Assembly: GCA_003224785.1 (NCBI GenBank)
Contig: QHZV01000182.1
Span: 1 to 7,224, forward strand
Direction of reading: 5' to 3'
DNA length: 7,224 bases
Source of the DNA: Acidobacteriota bacterium
GTDB taxonomy: Bacteria > Acidobacteriota > Terriglobia > Terriglobales > Acidobacteriaceae
Shown here: one piece after another, positions 1-6,588 of the stretch
Position numbering within the stretch: the stretch's first letter is position 1
Layout of the letters: each line of letters begins with the position of its first letter
Program-made: the position numbers and the translations under genes
Notes under the pieces: model-generated
Told to the model about the DNA's origin: nothing
The model's database searches: none
What the model saw: the letters and a program-made list of their open reading frames with translations, nothing else

Positions 1-1
1 G

Positions 2-547
2 GACGTGAATGCGCAAAACATCGGGGATCAATTCATGTTCGGCCCCGCGTTGCTCGTGAATCCTGTGACGGAGCCAGGCGCGACTACGCGCCATCTGTAT
101 CTGCCAAAAGCAAAGTGGTATGACTTCTGGTCCGGCGTGCCGACCAACATAGCGGGGAGCAGCGGAAGGTTCCTGGATGCGCCAGCGCCGCTCGATCACA
201 TGCCGCTGTACGTGCGTGCTGGGTCAATCGTTCCCCTTGGCCCGGAAGAGGAGTATTCAAATCAGAAACCGGCAGATCCGATCGAGCTGCGAGTCTATCC
301 CGGAGCCGATGGCGACTTCACGCTCTACGAAGACGAAGGTGACACCTACAATTACGAGAAGGGGAAGTACGCAACGATTCCGATTCACTGGAATGATGCG
401 ACACATACTCTGACAATCAGCGAGAGGAAAGGATCGTTTCCCGGAATGCTGGAGAGTCGGACGTTTAACGTGACCTTTGTGAAAGAGAAACCGTACAATA
501 CTTCGGCAAAGAAGCGTCCATCACCACAAAATAGATTTCGTGAGTAG
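2..547 (+). CDS. GH31 glycoside hydrolase (alpha-glucosidase/alpha-xylosidase type), C-terminal part, 5' truncated by window edge
   Basis: This is the tail of a glycoside hydrolase family 31 enzyme, a retaining hydrolase of alpha-glucosides or alpha-xylosides. The frame is open to the left edge, so the GTG at position 5 is not a start; the true start and the catalytic barrel lie outside. Visible family hallmarks are IGDQFMFGPALLVNPV near the left end, WYDFWSG, then PLYVRAGSIVPLGP of the proximal beta-sandwich, and LYEDEGDTYNYEKG of the distal DUF5110-like domain. The last ~17 residues (basic, after TFVKEK) do not look like a GH31 ending. Another frame at 490-534 reads TVQYFGKEASITTK and then TAG, which does look like one, so a frameshift or short deletion near 480-492 is likely. 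It converges on phoR with 40 bases between the stops and is probably functionally unrelated. Substrate cannot be told from this part. Confidence 0.88.
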   Translation, partial: DVNAQNIGDQFMFGPALLVNPVTEPGATTRHLYLPKAKWYDFWSGVPTNIAGSSGRFLDAPAPLDHMPLYVRAGSIVPLGPEEEYSNQKPADPIELRVYPGADGDFTLYEDEGDTYNYEKGKYATIPIHWNDATHTLTISERKGSFPGMLESRTFNVTFVKEKPYNTSAKKRPSPQNRFRE

Positions 548-587
548 CTGTTACCGATACTGCTAAGTCAGCTCACTAGCAATCCTT

Positions 588-2339
588 TCACTTGCGATTT
601 GCGGTGGCTTCCGCAATTTCCAAGTCCACGACCGCCAGCGGTATCCGGAACCAAAACACGGATCCGTGCCCGAGTTCGCTTGTTACTCCCGCCTGTCCCC
701 CATGGTTCAGAACGATATGCTTCACAATGGCCAGGCCCAGGCCGGTGCCGCCTGCCTCTCGTGAGCGTGCTTTATCCACACGATAGAAGCGTTCAAATAA
801 GCGGGGTAAATGCTCCGATGGAATTCCCTGGCCGAAGTCGCGAACATAAAACTCAAGACTCCCGAACCGATCCGTCGCGCCAATCTCAATCTTCTTTGTG
901 CCTGAGGCGTACTTCAGAGCATTGTCAATCAGATTGGCAAAGACCTGGTGGATGGCGTCGCGGTCTGCGAAAACCATGGCATCTGGCGTTTGCGAGATCT
1001 CAATGGTCAGGCCCTTAGCCTTAGCGAGTTCGCTAAATGATGTCTGAGCGTCGCGGAGGAGTTCATTCGCTGAAACCGCAGCTGGCTGCAAGCGATCTTC
1101 ACCCGATTCCACCCGCGCCAGCGTCAGCAGGTCTTCCGTCAAGCGGCTCATCCGTTGAGCGTTGCGGCGAATAATTTCAAGAAACTCCCGCGCCTTACTG
1201 TCGGCGGACTCATCCATTAACGTTTCTGTGTAGCCAAGCAGGGAAGTGAGAGGCGTGCGCAGCTCATGCGAAACGTTAGCGATGAAATCTCTTCGTGTCC
1301 GCTCTACCCGCGCAATTTCGGTGCTGTCGCGGAGTACGCAAACCACTCCACCGTCGGGCAGCGGAGCGGAAGTCATGCCGAAAATCCGCCCGGGTGAAAC
1401 GGAATAGAGTGTGGCGCTCTTTACAATCCGCTTTTCAAGCACCTCCGCAACCACCTGCAGAAGGTCTGGGTCGCGAACTGCTCGAATTAGCGGGATACCA
1501 ACGGCAATGCGGCCGGCCGCCAACGGATTCATGGCGCCGTTGAACCATGCGATATCCTGTTTCGGCGAAATTGCTACGACTGCATCGTGCATGCTATTGA
1601 GCAGCGTCTCCAGCTGCTGACGGCTGCCTTCAAGATTCTGGAAGTTCTTCTCCAATTGGCGGGCCGTTTTGTCGAGGCTCATAGCCAGAACTGCGATCTC
1701 ATCACTGCCTGACTCCGGCAGCCGCGCCGACAATTTCCCATCCGCAATTTCCTGAGCGAAGACAACCATCCTCCGCAGTCTTCTCGAAATACTCTCTGCG
1801 CCGATAAGGGCGACGAGAAGCCCAGCCAGAAAAGCAATTCCAGACGCTTCCAATAGCTCTTTTTCGACTTTGCGAACGTCCGCCCGAATCGAGGACAGCG
1901 GATACGCCAGCCGGACCGCACCGAATGAAGTCGGGGCTGCCACATAACTGAACTGAATACCGAGAGTGTGGCTCGTCCTGGTATCGCTTCCTGTCTTGCC
2001 GCTAAACGCAGCGATGAACTCTGGTCGCGTCGCATGGTTCTCCATGGCTTCGGCTTGCGCTTCGGAATCGGCCAGCACCTTCCCGGAGCGGTCAATGATG
2101 GTGGCGCGCGCCCTCGCAGCCTTCCCGATTTCTGATACAAGTTGTTGAAAAGGAATTGTGCCCGCCTCGCGATCAGCACGGGCGGCGAACATCTGTACTT
2201 TGTCCTGAAGACCTTGGTGGAGTTGAGAGAGAAGCGACGCTTCCCAGCTGCGGCGCACCAACAGATCAAGCGCGGCGGTCGAGACGCCGACCACCACCAC
2301 AATCAGAAAAAGTAGCTTTAGAAAGATGCGCTTGCGCAA
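588..2339 (-). CDS. phoR: Phosphate-regulon sensor histidine kinase PhoR
   Basis: This is the membrane sensor kinase of the Pho two-component system: it autophosphorylates on histidine and passes the phosphate to PhoB when phosphate is scarce. Order of parts: transmembrane helix ~8-27; a periplasmic region ~30-165 resembling the Cache-like sensors of Gram-positive PhoR/WalK kinases (ATIIDRSGKVLADS at ~79-92, then MENHATRPE); second helix ~167-183; HAMP linker ~184-236; PAS domain ~240-340; dimerisation domain with phospho-acceptor H358 in FIANVSHELRTPLTS; ATPase domain with N box (N473 in NLIDNALKYA), G1 (DFGQGIP, 501-507), F box (LFERFYR) and G2 (GGTGLGLAIVK, 530-540). All catalytic boxes are intact. 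E. coli PhoR lacks the large periplasmic domain. The start is TTG at 2339, supported by AGGA six bases upstream; no ATG or GTG lies upstream in frame before the stop near 2430. It is the last gene of the cluster, 104 bases after phoB. The name rests on the pst/phoU context. Confidence 0.93.
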   Translation of the reverse strand: MRKRIFLKLLFLIVVVVGVSTAALDLLVRRSWEASLLSQLHQGLQDKVQMFAARADREAGTIPFQQLVSEIGKAARARATIIDRSGKVLADSEAQAEAMENHATRPEFIAAFSGKTGSDTRTSHTLGIQFSYVAAPTSFGAVRLAYPLSSIRADVRKVEKELLEASGIAFLAGLLVALIGAESISRRLRRMVVFAQEIADGKLSARLPESGSDEIAVLAMSLDKTARQLEKNFQNLEGSRQQLETLLNSMHDAVVAISPKQDIAWFNGAMNPLAAGRIAVGIPLIRAVRDPDLLQVVAEVLEKRIVKSATLYSVSPGRIFGMTSAPLPDGGVVCVLRDSTEIARVERTRRDFIANVSHELRTPLTSLLGYTETLMDESADSKAREFLEIIRRNAQRMSRLTEDLLTLARVESGEDRLQPAAVSANELLRDAQTSFSELAKAKGLTIEISQTPDAMVFADRDAIHQVFANLIDNALKYASGTKKIEIGATDRFGSLEFYVRDFGQGIPSEHLPRLFERFYRVDKARSREAGGTGLGLAIVKHIVLNHGGQAGVTSELGHGSVFWFRIPLAVVDLEIAEATANRK

Positions 2340-2345
2340 TGGGTA

Positions 2346-2349
2346 TCCT
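2346..2349 (-). promoter_or_regulatory. Ribosome binding site fixing the TTG start of phoR
   Basis: On the minus strand AGGA is followed by six bases (TACCCA) and then TTG. The frame upstream of this TTG has no ATG or GTG, and the encoded N terminus (basic residues, then a hydrophobic helix) is what a histidine kinase should begin with. The site therefore supports a TTG initiation codon. Confidence 0.6.
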
Positions 2350-2379
2350 GCTACGAGATTTTCAGGTTCTAGCGGCCGA

Positions 2380-2400
2380 TGAGCTGTGAGCCTTGAGCAA
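2380..2400. repeat. Three tandem 7-base repeats with core TGAGC in the phoB-phoR gap
   Basis: The plus strand reads TGAGCTG, TGAGCCT, TGAGCAA end to end: three units of exactly seven bases sharing TGAGC (GCTCA on the coding strand of the operon). They lie in the only sizeable gap inside the cluster, about 40-60 bases upstream of the phoR start. Known PhoB boxes use 7-base half-sites at an 11-base period, so these do not match that pattern. Function is unknown and the similarity may be chance. Confidence 0.4.
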
Positions 2401-2443
2401 TCGCCAAAGCGCGCAAGCTCGTCGCTGAATGTTCAGAGCTGAT

Positions 2444-3148
2444 TCACTTCCGCACCTCGAACATATATCCGGCCCCGCGCACAGTGTGAATGTGCCGCGG
2501 CTTTTCCGGATCACGTTCTATTTTCTCGCGTAAACGACGAATATACACGTCCACGATGCGGGGGGTGACAAAGGCAGTGTCGTGCCACACTGCGTCCAGC
2601 AGGCTCTTGCGCGTAAAAACTCGCCCGGGGTGGGAGGCGAGAAACTCAATGAGGCGGAATTCGGTCGCAGTGGTCACCACCGGTTCAGTGCGCGAGGTAA
2701 GCCGCATGGCGGCAGTGTCAATCACGATATCGCCGGCACTGACCTTTTCTTTTTTCAGCGGCTGGTCGAATCTGCGTAGAACGGCGCGCACGCGTGCAAC
2801 CACTTCTTTCGGACTAAACGGCTTGGTGATGTAGTCGTCCGCGCCAATCTCAAAACCACGCAGGCGATCGGACTCTGCGGTCCTGGCGGTGACGAACACA
2901 ATTGGAATGCTCGCCAGCGCCGAGTTGTTGCGAATCGATTTGGCAACGTCCAGTCCGCTGTTCCCCGGCACCATAATGTCGAGAATAACCAGTGCCGGAC
3001 GTCGCGCATGCATCTCGTCGAGAAGCCCGGCGCTGGTTGGAAACCATGAAACGCCGTAGCCCGCCGGCTGAAGATGATGCTTCAGCAGACCAGCGATATC
3101 GGGATCGTCTTCCAGGATGAAAATTGTGGGATTCAAAGGCTGGGGCAT
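2444..3148 (-). CDS. phoB: Phosphate-regulon response regulator PhoB (OmpR/PhoB family)
   Basis: This is a DNA-binding response regulator of 234 residues, the usual length. The receiver domain (~8-122) has the acidic pocket E13-D14-D15, phospho-acceptor D57 in VILDIMVPG, T87 in VFVTAR and K109 in DDYITKPF. The winged-helix effector domain (~137-232) contains the TEFRLIEFLASHPGRVFTR segment, the recognition-helix region TPRIVDVYIRRLREKI and the C-terminal wing HTVRGAGYMF. It should be phosphorylated by PhoR and then activate pst and other phosphate-starvation genes. The ATG start lies 8 bases after the phoU stop. AAGGA directly abuts the ATG, which is too close to work normally, and GGGAG lies 12 bases away, so translation is probably coupled to phoU. 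The family assignment is certain; the PhoB role follows from position between phoU and phoR. Confidence 0.93.
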   Translation of the reverse strand: MPQPLNPTIFILEDDPDIAGLLKHHLQPAGYGVSWFPTSAGLLDEMHARRPALVILDIMVPGNSGLDVAKSIRNNSALASIPIVFVTARTAESDRLRGFEIGADDYITKPFSPKEVVARVRAVLRRFDQPLKKEKVSAGDIVIDTAAMRLTSRTEPVVTTATEFRLIEFLASHPGRVFTRKSLLDAVWHDTAFVTPRIVDVYIRRLREKIERDPEKPRHIHTVRGAGYMFEVRK

Positions 3149-3156
3149 TCCTTGTG

Positions 3157-3834
3157 TCAGCTCCCGGCAAGAGTCTGGCCGGCGCCATGTCGCACGTCGG
3201 CGCCGCGCACCCAGAAGATGACGTCCTCTGAAATGTTAGTGGCATGGTCGGCCACGCGTTCCAGATTTCGCGCCACAGAAAGCGCGTCCAATGCCTGCAC
3301 CGCGCCTTCAGGATGATCTTGCATGTACTTCGAGAGAGTAGCGAAAGCTTCGTGATTCATTCGGTCAATTTCGTCATCGCCTTCAAGCACGTGCCGCGCG
3401 AGTTCCGTGTCGCCTTCAATGAATGACCGCAACGCGTCGCGCACCATGGCACGAACCTTGGTTGCCATGACCGGAATGTCCACCGGCAGCTCAGAAGCCG
3501 GCAACTCGATCATGTTCAGCACCCTTTGCGCGATGTTGACCGCCTGATCGCCCACCCGCTCCAGATCGGCATTGATCTTGATAACGGCAAGAATGAAACG
3601 CAGGTCAATCGCCATTGGCTGCTGCATTGCGAGCAGATCGATAGCAAACTCGTCCACTTCGCGCTCGGCACGGTTAATGGCGCCCTCGTTGTTCAGCACG
3701 CGCTGGCACAAAGCGGGATCGCGCTGGGAGTATGCCTGCACGGAGAGATCTATGGCTTGCTCAGCCATGCCCGCCATAGCCAAAATCCTATGCTTGAGAT
3801 CGTCGAGTTCCTGATGGAAACGAATGCGTGTCAT
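3157..3834 (-). CDS. phoU: Phosphate transport system accessory and signalling protein PhoU
   Basis: PhoU is a cytoplasmic, peripheral all-helical protein of two repeated three-helix bundles that connects the Pst transporter to PhoR and keeps Pho signalling off when phosphate is plentiful. This 225-residue protein shows both repeats: the first carries [17 protein letters not shown] (E92 and D96), the second [16 protein letters not shown] (E192 and D196). These are the family's metal-coordinating E/D-x3-D motifs. The opening [18 protein letters not shown] is a typical PhoU start. The ATG overlaps the pstB stop as ATGA, and GGGAAGG sits five bases upstream, so it has a good ribosome site besides coupling. 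The C-terminal tail after [12 protein letters not shown] is short and variable, as is common. Confidence 0.95.
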   Translation of the reverse strand: MTRIRFHQELDDLKHRILAMAGMAEQAIDLSVQAYSQRDPALCQRVLNNEGAINRAEREVDEFAIDLLAMQQPMAIDLRFILAVIKINADLERVGDQAVNIAQRVLNMIELPASELPVDIPVMATKVRAMVRDALRSFIEGDTELARHVLEGDDEIDRMNHEAFATLSKYMQDHPEGAVQALDALSVARNLERVADHATNISEDVIFWVRGADVRHGAGQTLAGS

Positions 3835-4586
3835 CCGAACCTTCCCGTAATGTAATCTTCCGTCCTTTTATCCGATGGGTTGGTAAAAATCTTTTCTGTT
3901 CGATCGAACTCGACCAGGTGGCCCATCAAAAAGAATCCGGTGTATTCGGCCACACGCGATGCTTGCTGCATGTTATGCGTAACAATCACGATGGTCAGCC
4001 GTTGCTTTAACTCAAAGATAAGATCTTCAATTTTCGCCGTCGAAATCGGGTCAAGCGCGGATGCCGGTTCATCCATCAGCATGACTTCCGGATCCACTGC
4101 TAGTGCCCGCGCGATGCACAGTCGCTGCTGCTGACCTCCGGAAAGGCTCGCCCCCGACTTCTTCTTCAGAACGTCCTTCACTTCGTCCCAAAGCGCAGCT
4201 TGACGCAAAGAATGTTCCACGACTTCATCGAGCGTTTTCCGGTTACGAGTTCCGTTCAGCTTCAGCCCGGCGGCAACATTGTCATAGATAGACATAGAGG
4301 GAAATGGATTCGGCTTTTGGAAAACCATTCCTACTTTGCGGCGGACGTCCACCGCTGGAACATCGTAAATATCCATGCCGCCGATTTTTACCTGGCCTTC
4401 GGCTTTGGCTTCCGGAACTGTTTCGTGCATGCGATTCAGACAACGCACGAACGTAGACTTTCCGCAGCCAGATGGGCCGATCACCGCAGTGGCGTGCTTC
4501 GATTCCACTGCAATGTTGATGCCGTGCAGCGCCTCGGTCTTTCCGAACCACGCCTTCAGGTCCCGAACTTCAACTGCTGTAGCCAT
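3831..4586 (-). CDS. pstB: Phosphate ABC transporter ATP-binding protein PstB
   Basis: PstB is the ATPase subunit that powers phosphate import through PstCA at the cytoplasmic face of the inner membrane. The 251-residue protein is full length and has every ABC motif: Walker A GPSGCGKS (37-44), Q-loop Q90 in [18 protein letters not shown] (a PstB hallmark), signature LSGGQQQR (148-155), Walker B VMLMDEP (168-174), D-loop SALDP and H-loop H204 in [12 protein letters not shown]. The ending [10 protein letters not shown] is also typical of PstB. The ATG at 4586 was chosen because [15 protein letters not shown] is the normal family start and it falls 2 bases after the pstA stop. The frame is open for 37 more codons upstream, but that stretch overlaps pstA and resembles nothing. 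No strong Shine-Dalgarno is seen (GGGGG about 10 bases upstream), suggesting coupling to pstA. The stop overlaps the phoU start. Confidence 0.97.
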   Translation of the reverse strand: MATAVEVRDLKAWFGKTEALHGINIAVESKHATAVIGPSGCGKSTFVRCLNRMHETVPEAKAEGQVKIGGMDIYDVPAVDVRRKVGMVFQKPNPFPSMSIYDNVAAGLKLNGTRNRKTLDEVVEHSLRQAALWDEVKDVLKKKSGASLSGGQQQRLCIARALAVDPEVMLMDEPASALDPISTAKIEDLIFELKQRLTIVIVTHNMQQASRVAEYTGFFLMGHLVEFDRTEKIFTNPSDKRTEDYITGRFG

Positions 4587-4588
4587 GT

Positions 4589-5446
4589 TTAACGTGCCCC
4601 CAGCATACGCCGCAAGAATACGAACCGCACAACAGCAGTCGTTCCTACGATCATGATAATAAGGAGCAACGCTCCGGCCCAGGCCTGCCTGTGCCACTCT
4701 TCGTACGGAGAATTCGCGTACACGTAAATCTGTAACGGCAAAGCGGCAATCGGCTGGTTAGGGCTGAAACTCCAAAATGTGTTCCCCAGCGCGGTAAACA
4801 GCAGAGGCGCCGTTTCGCCTGCCACACGCGCAAATGCCAGCATGATACCTGTGATAATTCCGGCGCGCGCGGTCGCCAAGGTGATTGAGATAGTTGTTCG
4901 CCATTGCGGGATACCTAGTCCGAACGCAGCTTCGCGCACCGATTGCGGGACGAGACGCAGCATCTCTTCGGTGTTTCTGGTCAAGATGGGCACCATCATA
5001 ATGGCCAGTGCAACGCCTCCAGAAAAAGCTGAGAAGTGACCTTGCGTAACCACGACCAGACCATAGGCCACAAGACCAATTACGATCGATGGCACGCCAT
5101 TCAATACGTCCGCGGTGAAACGAATCAATTGCCCCAGCCGATTATGTCCGTACTCGGCCAGATAGATTCCGGCGCCAATTCCAACCGGCAGACCGAGCGC
5201 ACTGGCAATCAGCAGAATTAACACCGAACCGAACAAGCAATTGGCCATGCCCCCACCGGCTTCGCCAACCGGCTTTGGAGTCTGCGTGAGAAAGGTCCAG
5301 TTGAGCGACGACGCTCCCTTAATCACAAGATACGTAAAGATAGCGAATAATGTGCCGACCACCAGCGCAGATAAGCCCGCGGCAATCACTGTGGCTGCGT
5401 GGTCCGTCGCACGACGGCGAAATTTAGTAAATCCGTTATTGGCCAC
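4589..5446 (-). CDS. pstA: Phosphate ABC transporter permease PstA
   Basis: PstA is one of the two inner-membrane subunits that form the phosphate channel with PstC. The 285-residue product has about six hydrophobic helices (roughly 18-42, 68-96, 111-135, 142-156, 191-212, 256-278) and the binding-protein-dependent permease EAA loop, [12 protein letters not shown] at 171-182, which docks onto Pst[16 protein letters not shown] and [17 protein letters not shown] are characteristic PstA stretches. The start is GTG at 5446, inside the last codons of pstC, giving an 11-base overlap; this start supplies the usual short basic N terminus before helix 1. A GGGGG run lies a few bases upstream. Overlap with pstC and a 2-base gap to pstB indicate one translationally coupled transcript. 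No internal damage is seen. Confidence 0.95.
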   Translation of the reverse strand: MANNGFTKFRRRATDHAATVIAAGLSALVVGTLFAIFTYLVIKGASSLNWTFLTQTPKPVGEAGGGMANCLFGSVLILLIASALGLPVGIGAGIYLAEYGHNRLGQLIRFTADVLNGVPSIVIGLVAYGLVVVTQGHFSAFSGGVALAIMMVPILTRNTEEMLRLVPQSVREAAFGLGIPQWRTTISITLATARAGIITGIMLAFARVAGETAPLLFTALGNTFWSFSPNQPIAALPLQIYVYANSPYEEWHRQAWAGALLLIIMIVGTTAVVRFVFLRRMLGAR

Positions 5447-6179
5447 GTGCCCCCGCAGGAACCCCTCGCGTCACGCTCCAAACCATTAGGCTCGCGAGAA
5501 TGTTGACAATGATAGTCACGATAAACAGAGCAAGCCCGATCTCGATTAGCGCACTCCGATATAAGTCATCAGTGGCTTCGTTGAACTCGTTCGCAATAAC
5601 TGCCGCCATCGAGTAGCCGGGAGCCAGCAGAGATTTGGCAATCTGCGGGCTGTTCCCGATCACCAGTGTGACTGCCATGGTTTCACCCAACGCACGGCCG
5701 AGGCCCAGAATCACAGCGCCAACTATTCCGGGACGGGCGTTTCGCAAAACTCCCATCCTGATCATTTCCCAGCGGGTTGCGCCCAATGCCAAGGCAGCTT
5801 CGCGCTGGTGTTGCGGCACGACTGCCAAGACCTCGCGGCTGATGGAAGAGATGATCGGAATAATCATGATCGCAACCACCACGCCCGCGGCTAGCATGCT
5901 GTAGCCGTACATAGGCCCGGTGAATAGCCCAGACCACGAGAAATATTTCATCAGTAATGGCGCCACATGCACGCGCAACAGCGGCACCAGGATGAACATC
6001 GCCCACACGCCGTAAATGATGCTCGGGATCGCGGCCAAAAGCTCGGTGGCAAATGAAATTGGCTTCCGAAGCGGCTGGGGGCACATTTCCGTGACAAAAA
6101 CCGCGACCGCTACTGCAAGCGGGACTGCGATAATCAGCGCTAGCGCGGACGAAACCAGCGTTCCATATATGAACGGCAT
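5436..6179 (-). CDS. pstC: Phosphate ABC transporter permease PstC, main reading frame (lacks normal N terminus)
   Basis: PstC is the second channel-forming permease of the Pst importer. This frame covers about five of the six expected helices (roughly residues 9-29, 46-68, 93-113, 151-175, 211-235) and the EAA loop REAALALGATRW (126-137), with PstC-typical ELLAAIPSIIYGVWAMF and GRALGETMAVTLVIGN. The ATG at 6179 is merely the first available one. Upstream in the same frame the codons still read as real PstC (KFGFHFFTGNAWDPVSGEFGA just before the Met) up to 6254, where an in-frame TAG (6255-6257) stops it. The preceding N-terminal piece lies in another frame at 6250-6369, so the gene is broken in this sequence. 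No convincing ribosome site precedes 6179. Unless the lesion is a sequence error, any product would lack helix 1 and might not assemble. It overlaps pstA by 11 bases. Confidence 0.9.
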   Translation of the reverse strand: MPFIYGTLVSSALALIIAVPLAVAVAVFVTEMCPQPLRKPISFATELLAAIPSIIYGVWAMFILVPLLRVHVAPLLMKYFSWSGLFTGPMYGYSMLAAGVVVAIMIIPIISSISREVLAVVPQHQREAALALGATRWEMIRMGVLRNARPGIVGAVILGLGRALGETMAVTLVIGNSPQIAKSLLAPGYSMAAVIANEFNEATDDLYRSALIEIGLALFIVTIIVNILASLMVWSVTRGVPAGARGQ

Positions 6180-6249
6180 CGCGCCAAATTCGCCGGAGAC
6201 CGGGTCCCACGCGTTGCCGGTAAAGAAATGAAAGCCGAACTTCTGCCAG

Positions 6250-6369
6250 CCCAGCTATCAGCATCAACACTTTAAATCCAGTATCCAGGTTAAAGAGCGA
6301 GCGAGTCCAGGCCGGCGCTTTCTGTGAGGTTGTCACGAGAGAAAATTTAGGCGATTCGGATGAGCACAT
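6250..6369 (-). pseudogene. pstC: 5' fragment of pstC in a different frame (start and part of helix 1)
   Basis: From ATG at 6369 the frame encodes a short polar, basic N terminus (MCSSESPKF..., then TRSLFNLDTG) followed by FKVLMLIAG, which looks like the beginning of PstC transmembrane helix 1. Reading on in this frame gives arginine-rich, non-homologous sequence, whereas the other frame resumes as WQKFGFHFF, the loop before helix 2. Only about nine helix residues are present and roughly 20 residues appear lost. The frame change equals a deletion of 2 modulo 3 bases, or a one-base insertion. Two adjacent GCTGG copies (6246-6255) lie at the junction. The start could instead be ATG at 6444, with GGGAG ten bases upstream; 6369 gives a more usual length and has GAAGG about eleven bases upstream. 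The end given here is approximate. Confidence 0.7.
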
Positions 6370-6509
6370 TGATTTCGAAGCCTTCGGGCCCAAGGCATGC
6401 CCGCGTTCTGGACTTGAGACAGGTCTTTCAGGTGCGGCTCCCATGAGCTCGGTGCTCCCATTTTCCCGATCTATATCGAGCGGCAGCTCGCCAATTACTT
6501 ACTGCAACG

Positions 6510-6528
6510 TTAACAGCGCGTTTGTTAA
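6510..6528. promoter_or_regulatory. Operator-like inverted repeat upstream of the pst cluster
   Basis: TTAACA, seven spacer bases, TGTTAA: a perfect dyad with six-base arms. It sits between the terminator of the upstream porin gene and the first pst gene, about 140 bases before the ATG at 6369 (or 65 before 6444), where a promoter for the cluster is expected. A loose Pho-box-like pair, GTTAAC and AGTAAG at 11-base spacing (within 6498-6516), overlaps it. No clear -35/-10 pair was found; TATAGAT on the minus strand at 6469-6475 is a weak -10 candidate. Regulatory function is an inference from position and symmetry. Confidence 0.3.
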
Positions 6529-6540
6529 AGGATGATGAAT

Positions 6541-6572
6541 GAGACCCGGCGGCAGTTCCTGCCGCCGGTCTC
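6541..6572 (-). terminator. Strong hairpin terminator after the porin gene
   Basis: GAGACCCGGCGGCAG and CTGCCGCCGGTCTC (plus strand) pair as 14 base pairs with one bulged C and a three-base loop. The hairpin begins 16 bases after the porin stop codon. On the minus strand it is followed by ATTCATCATCCTTT, which is T-rich but not a clean T run, so it may be an imperfect intrinsic terminator or a transcript-end stabilising stem. It separates the porin transcript from the pst cluster. Confidence 0.7.
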
Positions 6573-6588
6573 GTTGATTGATCACAAA

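Noticed and set aside
561..583. Imperfect hairpin (TGCTAAGT / ACTAGCA) between GH31 and phoR
   Set aside because: Only seven pairs with a bulge and no T run on either side; too weak to call a terminator, although a convergent terminator would be expected here.
599..1018. 139-codon open frame on the plus strand opposite phoR
   Set aside because: It is a complementary-strand shadow of phoR's kinase domain: low-complexity Arg/Pro/Ser composition, no family resemblance, and phoR is plainly coding.
1679..2302. 207-codon open frame on the minus strand inside phoR
   Set aside because: Same strand but a different frame from the clearly homologous PhoR; its Trp/Arg/Ser-rich translation is typical of out-of-frame reading.
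2850..3245. 131-codon open frame across the phoB/phoU junction
   Set aside because: It overlaps two well-supported genes in another frame and resembles nothing known.
4200..4592. 130-codon open frame on the plus strand opposite pstB
   Set aside because: Shadow of pstB with no coding character of its own.
4587..4697. 37-codon N-terminal extension of pstB from ATG at 4697
   Set aside because: It overlaps pstA, is Cys/Arg-rich and unlike PstB N termini; the ATG at 4586 gives the normal family start.
5683..6249. Continuation of the pstC 5' frame beyond the break
   Set aside because: After about codon 40 from the ATG at 6369 the translation loses PstC similarity, while the overlapping frame is strongly PstC; only the first part (6250-6369) is real.
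6380..6396. Short inverted repeat GCCTT-N7-AAGGC before the 6369 start of pstC
   Set aside because: Five-base arms are within chance expectation and no attenuator or riboswitch structure was apparent around it.
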